Assembly: GCA_027186245.1 (NCBI GenBank)
Contig: CP114492.1
Coordinates: 9,080,501 to 9,144,500 of the forward strand
Origin: Coriaria nepalensis
Lineage: Eukaryota > Streptophyta > Magnoliopsida > Cucurbitales > Coriariaceae
Direction of reading: 5' to 3'
Length of the DNA: 64,000 nt
Shown: piece by piece, positions 12,781 through 23,800 of the stretch
Layout of the letters: each line of letters opens with the position of its first letter
Position numbering within the stretch: position 1 is the stretch's first letter
Notes under the pieces: model-generated
Told to the model about the DNA's origin: nothing
What the model saw: the letters and a program-made list of their open reading frames with translations, nothing else
Database searches by the model: none
Made by a program: the position numbers and the translations under genes

Positions 12781-13243
12781 AATTGATGTTTGTGTTAATT
12801 GTTGTACAATTAACTATATGGATTGCAGCAGTGGTTTAGTTATATATATATATATATATTTACAAATTACAACACATGATATGTATAACTAAGGGAAAAT
12901 GGTCAGGCTCTCCTCAAAGAGCGTTGTTGTACTGTATTTGTCTCGTTGTAGAAGAGTGAGCTTCTGTTTTTTTTTTTTTTTTTTTAAATTTAATTTTAAA
13001 TTTGTTTTTGTGTACCATAAATAGAAGAGAACCTTCCCGTAATAAAAAGAAAAGAACCTTCCCAGGAGGAGAGATTTGGGTGATTCTTGGTTAATCAATC
13101 AACCGGAATTTAGTACACCGAAATATGTCTCCAACTTTATACCTCTTTTACCCTTTTATTTTTATCTTGAAAAATAAAAAATAAAAAATAAAAAAATATA
13201 TATTCGGAGGTGGGTCCCACTGCGACAAGAGGGCCCACGGGCC
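12781..13243. other. HDR 3' flank / mTERF promoter interval
   Basis: About 460 bp without a gene. It contains a (TA)n run at about 12841-12859 in the likely HDR 3' UTR, a poly-T run near 12966, and an A-rich repeat of aaaaat units near 13170-13195 shortly upstream of the mTERF start. Confidence 0.5.
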
Positions 13244-14220
13244 ATGGACTGTAGCCATTCTCTCATCTTTCCAAAATCCCAACTATCCGGCTCCCCGCTA
13301 CAAGGGACGAGCCATTTCCAAATCAAAAGTAAAAGAGAAACCATGCCAAAATCAAAAGTAAAAGAGAAAACCATGCCAGTCCACTTCCTTTCCCTCCAAA
13401 ACTCCATCACTTCCTTTCCCTCTAAAACCACCCAAAATCGCAAGCCCACCTCCCGTCCTCTCTCTCCAAACACGCCCTTGTTCCTCAAATTCCGAACCTC
13501 CCACCTCGAAAACCTCCGGTATCTCAAATCCCTCGGCATAATCACCGTCGACAACCAACCCAAGCGGTCAAAACTTCCTCCGCCGGACGCGTCGATCAAC
13601 TCCTCGCCACCGTACATTTCCTTAATTCGAAAGGCTTCTCCGACCAAGACCTCTCTAGCCTCGCCTTCCTAACTCCTCAACTCTTCTCCTCAAACTTCGA
13701 TCCAACAGACATCGAACCGGTCTTCGACGTCTTAACCACCGATATATCCGCCTCCGATCGAGAATCTCACGGCCCGATCCTTCGCTGCCCTGATCTCCTC
13801 TTCTCCGACGTCGAGTTCTGTCTCCGGCCGACGCTCAAATTTCTCCGGCCAATAGGCATAGAGAAATTAAACAGTCCGAGCAGTCTGAACGCGCACCTCT
13901 TGAACACTCGAGTGGATAAACTGCGAACCAAATTCAGATTCGTACAGAGCATGGGGCTTTCACACGAGGAGGCGACGAAGATCTGCGCGAGAATGCCGGC
14001 GATGTTAGGGTACAGCGTTGAGGATAATTTGAAGCCGAAATTTGATTACTTGGCGAAGGAGATGGAGAGAATTGAAAGGTGGTTTCCTCAGTATTTTGCC
14101 TTCAGTCTGGAGAAGAGGATTGTGCCCAGGTATTTGCATTTGAAGCAGAGGAACGTAAGGATTCCGTTGAATAGAATGTTGTTGTGGAGCGATAACAGAT
14201 TTTATGGTAAATGGACATAG
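13244..14220 (+). CDS. mTERF-family protein with one-base frameshift
   Basis: This is a single-exon mTERF gene. Plant mTERFs are plastid or mitochondrial helical-repeat proteins that bind nucleic acid and control organelle transcription. The first frame (from ATG 13244) runs through HLENLRYLKSLGIITVD and KLPPPDA. The second frame picks up at VDQLLATVHFLNSKGFSDQD near 13591 and continues through RCPDLLFSDVEFCLRPTLKF, LNAHLLNTRVDKLRTK and FPQYFAFSLEKRI to the end WSDNRFYGKW at 14220. The two frames meet at about 13590, where one base appears to be missing, so the gene is broken as read. It may be a true deletion or a sequence error. Three starts are possible (13244, 13343, 13373). The last two lie in two tandem copies of a 28-bp repeat, so the start context is itself duplicated. 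The N terminus looks like an organelle transit peptide. Confidence 0.75.
13324..13378 (+). repeat. 28-bp tandem duplication around the mTERF start codon
   Basis: The motif caaaagtaaaagagaaa followed by ccatgcc occurs twice back to back, differing by one or two bases. Each copy contains an ATG (13343 and 13373) in the same frame as the upstream ATG at 13244. Confidence 0.8.
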
Positions 14221-14807
14221 AATGTCAGTGCAAGAATGAAGATGTAAATATATATTGTATATATATATGGAGTTAATGAGGGGAGTGTGACATTCTGTAT
14301 ATATATTGCTTATGATCCATAATATATCAAATTCTATTACAAGTATAAATATCATTTTTATACATAATATCATCAATCACATTTATGGTCAAAATGAGAT
14401 TTGACTAATTTAGGTCACGTGCATACAATAATTTTTCATAATTGGAAATGAATAAGTTTAACGTTATTGACATTACAGCGTCACTGTGCTACGATATCGC
14501 ATTTGGAAATTTGGTAGAAAAAGTGCCTTCAGATTTGTCAAAAGGGGATACGACCCATAGGAAATGAGCAGAGTAATGAACCAAAATTTCACTCTAAAAT
14601 GAAATTCAAGCTCTTTTACAAAATCATACAGTGCCGTAACATCGTCTGTTTTGAGGATTAAATAAGGCATCTACCACCAGTCAACGAATCTTAACGATCC
14701 TGTTGAGAGTAAAAGGTGAGGATTAAATAAATGTGAAGAAGGATATAAATTTCGTCATTGTATTTGGTTAGAAGTGTAATTAATATTACCTACCTGGCCA
14801 AATATGA
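14221..14807. other. Intergenic, between mTERF and DOA1 3' ends
   Basis: The two genes converge here. The interval is AT-rich with short (TA)n runs near 14250 and 14300. No gene or RNA was recognised. Confidence 0.5.
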
Positions 14808-17800
14808 CTATCTCTCTTTCGTCAAGCGTTCGATATCAGCTCCAACTTCAGCAATCTTGGGCCTCTTTAGAAACCATGGCTGCTTTAGTGATATTCTTCA
14901 CGTCGAACTCTAAAGCTATTTGTTTCACAAGACCCTCGAGCATCTGTCACACTTAGAATCTTTAGGAATAACGGGTCAAGAATAAACAACAGAAACTAGA
15001 TGGGTAAGAGTAATGGAAACAGACCAGTGATCCAATGGCAACCAAAGCCCTGAACTTTGAATCAGCTTCGACATTTTCCGCTTCAGCAATCTGTGATTAA
15101 GTGTACAATAAGTATCACTATATGCATGAAATCCTTCAACTAAAGCATCAAACCAGACTAGCAAGTTCAATTATTTTCCATCCCCTCTTGCTCGTTGTGG
15201 CCAATATTGGAGATAAATCTACAAACTGTATATATGCATGTAACCAATTTTGTGGAAAAATATTCTACCTCCAGAGCAGCTGAAAAAACTTGGGATTGAC
15301 CTTCTTCATCCCTCATTTCAATTAACAACACAGCATAACTGTCAAGTTCATAAGAGAAACTCATTTGCATCATTCTCAGATGTTTCTTGACTAACATGGA
15401 AAAATTAAGGAAAGCCAGGTTTTACTAAAAATCGAAGTCTGCGAATGGGGTCTCCACCATTCATAGTTACTCTGGCTCCTCTTAAAGTGAGATTATATCT
15501 CCAAATTTGCAATTAAGGTCATAATACTTACTTGAGTAATAAGGTGGAATATGACAGCTGCAAACTCTTATTTGGAGACGAATAACAATTTGAAAATGCG
15601 TCTAGAATCTGCAGATTACTTTAGAATGAGTTCCATTTACAGAATAAAGTAAAATAAGGAGACAAACAAACAATCAGAGAAGACCCTGTAGGCTGTAACT
15701 CACTAATAATATAGAAAAAGTTACCAATCAGTAAGATCCAAGATCCTCCGCAATCGTAGAACTCCTAACAACTACACACTAGCTATTCTAACCAAATAAA
15801 TCTGAGAACTAACTGAGTAAGGGATTCTAACCTCACTACGATGTCCCTGCAACCAGTTGTGATTGTATGAACTCTTGAATAGATTAGTCACGGTTCGATT
15901 GCTTGTTACAAGATTTGAAGGAATTGTAGGCTCCGTTGTGACTCTCTTTATTGTTTCCATAACTATATCTGACCCCAAAAAAGTGAAAGGAGAATATCAA
16001 ATTAAATGATATTCCATTGATGCAAGAAAATTTTATTTATTGTTCCCCCCCATACAAATATAGTTCGGTACTTTCAAGGCAGAACAAATTAAGGCCATTT
16101 TTGTGCAGTCATGCGGCACAAACCCGCCCGTTTAGGTCTTAATGAACATGTATTAGAGAAATAAGTATGCGTGACATAATTCAGAATAGAATAGTAAAGG
16201 AAATCTTTAAGACTTTGATACCATTGCCAACTTCAATATGGCGGATCAGTCTGGTAGCACCATCTGGGTGTAGGACAATCATCCTCAGTATATCAATAAC
16301 TGCATAAAGATGGTAAAACATTAACCAAACATAAAAAACATCGTTAAGTTCTCAACAGAAGGTCCTAAAATAGAAGTATCAGAATCAAATATAGTGTTCA
16401 ACTGGCATTGAAATTTCATGGAGGACAATGGGCAAGGAGGGAGAAGGAGAACTGAGTTAGAAAAGGAAACAGACAGCATAAAGAGTTTTGAGGAAAGGAC
16501 CTAGACTAGAAAGTGTGAATTTTAGGGTTAAAAGAAATCTTATTCATCTCATCATCTTTTACATCTTAAGTTCCTTTATATAGAGGAAAAAAACCTAGTT
16601 TACCTACACAAATCATACCTAAACAGATTCTATTAGAATCCCTAGAAAATAGCAACTACCTAGCTACTAATCTGCACTTAATCAGCAAACAAATCACATT
16701 GATTTGTTTGCTGAAGCGTGAATCTTTCTTACACTATTCTACACTCCCCCTCAAGCTTGGTTATAGATGTTAATCATACCAAGCTTGGACTTTAGATCTT
16801 CAAACTTGATTCTTGGTAAAGCCTTAGTTAGGACATCAGCTATCTGCAAATTTGTAGGCATATACAGTAGCTTAACTATCCCTTCATCTATCTTCTCTTT
16901 GATGAAGTGTCGGTCGATCTCTACATGCTTCGTTCGATCGTGATGAATTGGATTTTTTGCAATGCTGATAGCAGATTGATTATCACACAACATTTTCATT
17001 GGTTCATCCACTGAAAATTTTAATTCCTGTAAAATTCTTCTTAACCACATTCCCTCACATATCCCATGAGCCATAGCTCGAAATTCAGCCTCTGCACTAC
17101 TTCGTGACACTACCGATTGCTTTTTGCTTCTCCATGTGACTAAGTTCCCCCAAACATAGGTGCAATAACCTGAAGTAGATCTTCGGTCTTTGATTGATCC
17201 TGCCCAATCTGCATCACTGTAGACTTCAATATCTCTAACTTCAGCCTTTTGAAAGAACAAACCATCTCCAGGTGTCATCTTTAGGTACCTCAATATTCGG
17301 TAAACAGCCTCCATGTGTTCTTCATTTGGACAATTCATAAATTGACTTACTTTACTCACAGCGAAGCCGATATCAGGTCTAGTGTGGGATAAGTAGATTA
17401 GCTTCCCAACCAATCGTTGGTATCTGCCCTTGTCAACGGGTATGTCGTCCTCTTTGAGTCCTAATTTTAAAGTTGAGTCCATTGGAGTATCAGCTGGTTT
17501 GCATCCTAGCATTCCTGTCTCCTTTAGTAAGTCCAACACATACTTTCTTTGAGATACTGAAATTCCCCTTTTTGACCGAGCGATTTCCATTCCTAGGAAA
17601 TATTTGAGATTTCCCAAGTCTTTGATCTCAAATTCGCTTTCTAGGAATTCTTTGACATTGATTAGCTCCTCCTCATAATCCCCGGTTAAAATAATGTCAT
17701 CAACATACACAATAAGAATGGCAACTTTTCCTATAGCAGAAAATTTTACAAATAAGGTGTGATCCGATTGACATTGAGTGTATCCATATCTCTTGACCAC

Positions 17801-20800
17801 CTTTGTAAATCTGTCAAACCAAGCCCTTGGCGATTGCTTGAGTCCATAAAGTGATCTTTTTAGCTTGCACACTTTGTTGATTGTATCTGAATTCTCAAAT
17901 CCGGGAGGAATATCCATATACACTTCCTCTATTAGATCTCCATTCAAAAAGGCATTTTTGACATCTAGTTGGTATAGCGGCCAATCTAGATTAGTAGCTA
18001 GTGAGAGGAGGACTCGAACAGTATTTAGTTTTGCTACTGGAGCAAATGTTTCTTCATAGTCAATTCCATAGGATTGAGTAAATCCTTTTGCAACCAATCG
18101 AGCTTTGAATCTGTCCACACTTCCATTATCTCTGTATTTTACCGTGAATATCCATTTACACCCCACTGGACGCTTTCCCGAAGGTAATGCTGTAACTTCC
18201 CACGTTTCATTCTTCTCTAGTGCCTGAATTTCATCACAAACAGCTGCTTTCCATTTAGGAGTTTTTAGAGCTTCATGTATGTTGTTTGGAATCTGAATTC
18301 TGTCAATGTTAGCCACCAATGCCCTGAAATTGGGTGATAGCCCTTGATAGGACACAAAGTTGCATATAGAATGCTTTGTACATGATCTAACACCTTTCCT
18401 CAAAGCAATAGGCCAATTAATATCATCATTTTTCAACTCACTAGAAGAAGATTCAGAATTAGGATTACCTTGAAGGTCTTCATTCGGCCTTAGATCAGGG
18501 TCTGATTCATGGATTTGCTCATGATGTACTAAGGGTTATGTTTCCATTTGACTTCTTTTCCTTCTAGAGTACGTGATGAGGTCAGTATTTTGTTGACTAG
18601 TGTCTAGAGATGGAAGAGGGTTCTGTAGGTCAGTGTTCCGTGGACTGGTGGTGTCTAGAGCTGGTAAGGAATTCTGCTTAGTAAGATGGGTATTTTGAGG
18701 ATGGAGATTGGGAATAGGATCTTGTAGGAAATTGTCATTATTCGGTGGACTAGGAAAAAAGGTTTGCTCTATGGTTGTGCTATCCCAAAGTTGATATTCA
18801 TGTTGAACTGAATTCTCTCCCTGAATGTCAAGTTTGGGATAGAATGGTTGTTGTTCAAAAAATGTGACATCCATGGAGTTGTAGTATTTTTGTGTGTTAG
18901 GGGAGTAGCACTTGTACCCTTTCTGATTTGATGAATATCCTAAGAAAATGCATTTGATTGCCCTAGGATCGAGTTTGCTTTTAGTGGGATTGTGATCATG
19001 GACAAAAACAGAGCAGCCAAATACCTTGAAAGGGATAGAGGTTATGAGATGTGTGTGTGGATAGGTCTTTAGGATGGTCTGACATGGGGTATGGAATTGG
19101 AGAATCCGAGAAGGCATTCTATTGATGAGATAGGCTGAGGTGAGGATGGCATCACCCCAATGATGCTTTGGGACGTAGGATGCGAACATGAGTGATCTTG
19201 CAACATCTAATAGATGTCTGTTTTTCCTTTCCGCAATTCCATTTTGTTGAGGTGTATCCACACATGAGCTTTGATGGACAATCTCTTGTTCTAGTAGATA
19301 TGTACTAAGAGAGGATGTGAAGTACTCTTTAGCATTATCTGTCCTAAACACTTGTATCTTAGCTTGAAATTGGGTTTTAACCATCAGATTGAAATTTTTG
19401 AAGATTTAGCCCACATCAGATTTTTCTTTCATGAGAAACACCCAAGTTAGTCTAGTGTGATCATCTATTAGAGTGATGAACCAGCGGGCTCCTGTGTTGG
19501 ATTTTACTCTTGATGGTCCCCATACATCACTATGAATCATAGAAAAAGGTTGGGATTTTTTGTAAGGTTGATTAGGAAAGGAGTTTCGGGTGTGTTTTGA
19601 GAGTTGACAGATTTCACATTGAAAATCAGTGGGTCTTTTATTATAGAATAAAGATGGAAATAATTTCTGAAGATACACAAAGTTTGGATGGCCTAATCGG
19701 TAGTGCCATAACATCACTAGACTATCTTTAGGGTGTTGACTAATAGAACTATTATGACTTCTAGACACTAAACATTCTGACTTGAAGCCGTCCACTTGAG
19801 GATCAGAAACCTTAAGAAGATAGAGCCCCGTGTACATCTTAGCATTGCCAATCGTCTTCCCCGAATCCAAGTCCTGAAATTCACAAGAGTATGGAAAGAA
19901 TTTAGTAACACAATTAATATCTCGGGTGAGTTTACTGATGGATAATAAATTGCAGTCTAGATTTGGAACTAATAACACCGAGTGTAGAGTAAGATCTTTT
20001 GATATTGTGATGGACCCTAAACCGGCCACCTTTGAGAGTGACCCATCTGCAATTCTAACCGTCAGATTTTCATAGGAATGGGTAAAAGTACTAAAGAGAC
20101 CTTTGTCACCAGTCATGTGGTCTGATGCTCCGGAGTCCACAATCCATGAATTGTCCGTCTTTTTCATAGTATTTAGGGCAGTAGCGAAGTTACCTTTTTG
20201 AGCTATGGACCCGGTTCCAATAGTTGAGGTTGGTTGCGAAGATGATGGTGACTGATTGAGCAGTTTCTTAAGTAGATCAAGTTGTTCCCTGCTGAACATA
20301 TTAGATTCACCGGTTGTAGTAGGTTCCTCTAAGAGACTAAGGTTTCCACGGCCTTCTTTGTAAGGTTGTCGTGATGGTTTCCAATCTGCTGGTTTTCCAT
20401 GGATTTTCCAGCATGTGCCTTTAACGTGTCCAGGTTTTCTGCAGTGCTCACACCATGGACGTTCTTTCTTTTGTCTATTCTCACTTGATTGATACTGAGA
20501 GTCTCTAACTACTAAGGCCGAGACTTCCATATTTTGTGTTGCTAGGTGAGATTTCAGCATTACCCTTTTTCTGCTTTCCTCTTTCCTTACTTCAGAAAAC
20601 GCCTCTTTTACACTCAGTGGAGGTTTATAACCTTGAATTCTTCCTCTTACTTCATCTAGATTCTAATTTAGTCCAATTAGGAATTTGTACAATCTTTTCC
20701 TTTGGACAATTTGCTTGTATAGTTGGATGTCTTCGGTGCACTTCCATTGATGAATTTCACACAAATCTAGTTGTTGCCAGTAGCGGGTGAGGGCATTGTA

Positions 20801-23800
20801 GTATTGAGTTACGGTCAATTCTCCTTGCCGTAAGTCATGTAGATTACTCTCTATCTCGAATAGTTCCGAGGTGTTCTCATTGTTTGAGTAGGTCTCCTTA
20901 ACTGCCTCCCATATCTCTGTGGCTGTTTCATAGAGCAAAAAATTTTCTCCAACATCAATAGTCATGGAATTTATGAGCCATGACATAACCATACTGTTTT
21001 CAGCCTTCCATGTCCTAAATCTTGGATCATCTTTTTCTGGTTTGGTTACTTCACCAGATAGATATTCATCCTTTCCTTTTCCGCAGATATACATCATTAC
21101 AGAATGAGACCATTGAACATAATTGTTCTCATTCAGTTTGTGCCCGGTGATTATGACTTGATTGTTCTCCGAGTTTCCATGGTTGCCACCGACCATGATT
21201 TCGTGATGGGAGGTATTTTCTAGGTTTGAAACAGAAGGAGAACCTAGTTTTCCCGTAGACATCCCGTACTTTGTCATGACGGATTGATTTGCTAGGGTTT
21301 AGTGGATATGTGGCTCTGATACCATGTAAATTTTAGGGTTAAAAGAAATCTTATTCATCTCATCATCTTTTACATCTTAAGTTCCTTTATATAGAGGAGA
21401 AAAACCTAGTTTACCTACACAAATCATACCTAAACAGATTCTATTAGAATCCCTAGAAAATAGCAACTACCTAGCTACTAATCTGCACTTAATCAGCAAA
21501 CAAATCACATTGATTTGTTTGCTGAAGCGTGAATCTTTCTTACACTATTCTACAGAAAGCAACAGAGGCTGGCATCCAACCTGGGAATAACAATTCCAAA
21601 GGCCAAGATCTAAGCAATTTCAGTAACAATGTGGTATCCGCTTCTCCAAATTTACTAGAATGAAAATGAGATGTATCCTTCAAAATTTTGACAATAGCAC
21701 CCAGTCTGGAAACATCAAGCTCCATCAAAGACAAATTCCTTTTTTCCTGTGAAAAGAGTGTAGTAGATCCACGTCAGTCAGAATCATATATAAGTCAATA
21801 TCAGTCATGAAAATGAAAAGTCAAAGATAGCATAGAGCTGTTGGTGGAGAAGGTTTTGGAGTCAGAGTAATGAATTAAAGAAACCTACCAGGTCAGAAAG
21901 TAGAGCATTGTTAAACTCCGTTATCTTTTTTAGCATTGCATCAAACAAGGCAACATCTAAGGTAAGGAACCCTTTCTGGAAACAGTTAAATTAAGGCAAA
22001 CCATAAAAAATGATATGTAGGGAAAAAATACACATTAGCTCAGAGAGTCAAAGCAACATAAACAAAAGCAGATTTCCTTTTCCAATCCAATGACTTGGGA
22101 ACTCAAATTGGTGAAACTAAAGAGCATTTATTTGAAGTGCATGATGTGGGAAAGGTATATTGTCTACATCAGAAAATTTGTAAAATGAGCTTCGAAAGCT
22201 TACCTTTGGTATATGCTTGAAATGAGGTTTATCTGTTATAACTGTTACATAAACAAAGAATACAAAATTCATTAGAACCTCAATAAGTGTTAGAGTTATG
22301 AGAAACAAGCATGCTATGCGATAAGAGGAGATGTGAATGGTAAAAAGAGAATAAACTGAAGAAAAAGATGTAACCTGATGCAGAGGAAGGTCCTCCAGGT
22401 ATATAAGCACTGGCTGTATATGAAATATAAAAGAGTAATAAGCAAAATAATAATAGGAGAAAAGAATTAGGAGAGAAAAGGATCGCAAAATAAAGAATGA
22501 TCACCACAGGACCAAAATTACTTACATCCAGTATAAGGATCACGAAAGGAGGATTCAAGTGCGAACTCCTTTTGTCCAGAATTCCGGAGTTTGAACTCTA
22601 AAACTTGTTGGCGATAGGCAAAAGGAAGATTCTCCTTGAGTAGCCACTTATCAGCAGTATCATATGGGTTATCTGGAAATATCCAATAACTAGTTTTGAA
22701 TTTGGCTAATGAAAACAATGATACAGACCGTATAGTTTGAAAATAAGATGGAAAAAAAATAAAATGAATGTAGATATAACCATATGACAATGAAACAATT
22801 ACCGAATTTATTGTAGGGCAGTTTACGAATAGGCTCGCCATCTCCAATGTCCACATCGAATACTAAAAGACAGGAGAAAAAAGGGTTATGAATGTTATTT
22901 ACATGTATGGGAACAGCTTAAACCCTATTTCATGTCACCAGGGCGATAGATATCGACCATAATCGTATTCAATTCCACCATGAATGGGACGCTTCATGCC
23001 ATCGTCTGGTCCATCAACAACTTCACCAATCTAAAAATGAACAAAATGCAATTAAATATAAGTGTTCCCTCTATTAAGAAGTTTATACTCAAATCATTAC
23101 ATACCAAAGAAGTAGACTAAATGACTTTTCCTCACAACTTCACAACAGGGCAAGTCCAAAGATGATTAGACAGTAAGGAAGATAGTAGAGATAATCATTA
23201 CAGAAATTGTAAATTACTTTGTCCCATATGTATTCTTTTAAATTCCATGAATAGGCAACACCGTTGTCACCCTCTCTGATAACTTTTGTTTGTCCATCAC
23301 TGGTTCCTGATCATACAAAATGATATGATATTAAACAACCAACATCAGCAACTTTTATTCTCTAAAACTCGATCAAACCATGTGTAGAAACTCTTGAACT
23401 ACTCTAATCAACTAAAAACCTCACCCAAAATTGTTAACCTTTCAGTGAAGAGTGTGAGTAGGGAAGTAATTGAAAATCCTTTCCACCTTCATATCTTTGT
23501 CACTGGCATCAATAGAGTGAATATTACAATATTAACACTGCTAATTTTAGTCAAGTAAACTTATCTTCTCAACCCAAAATGTAATCAACCTAATTTTAGT
23601 CATCATTCTTTTACCCTTCTACAGCAACTTACAGAAGATTCAGAAACACAAAAGTAATAGCATCCTGTATTTTGCTTCTCAAAAAAGCCCGGTTAAATCA
23701 TACCAGGAGTTTGCAAAGCCTCAATCCCAGGTAATTCTTCCAGTTTCAATCCTCCAACTCTTTTCCTAATGAAAATGGTCCATAAAAGATGAATCAGCCA

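Larger units (their letters stand above)
16509..21559 (-). mobile_element. Full-length Ty1/Copia LTR retrotransposon in DOA1 intron 16
   Basis: A 5,041-bp element (16514-21554) is bounded by two 230-bp LTRs that begin TG and end CA, and by a perfect 5-bp target duplication, GAAAG, at 16509-16513 and 21555-21559. The minus strand is the coding strand, the same as the host gene. Next to the 5' LTR lies the primer-binding site tggtatcagagcc (21324-21312), which matches initiator methionine tRNA. Next to the 3' LTR is the polypurine tract ttgagggggag (16754-16744). Gag, protease, integrase, reverse transcriptase and RNase H follow in Copia order. The LTRs differ at only two positions, so insertion is recent. 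The 5' LTR end sits 26 bp beyond the splice donor of DOA1 exon 16, so the insertion is intronic and could be spliced out. Confidence 0.96.

Noticed and set aside
12841..12860. (TA)n hairpin as terminator
   Set aside because: Simple dinucleotide repeat in a 3' UTR. Plant Pol II genes do not use such terminators.
13162..13647. 161-codon minus-strand frame opposite mTERF
   Set aside because: It is the antisense of the mTERF coding region, which is GC-richer and so free of stops.
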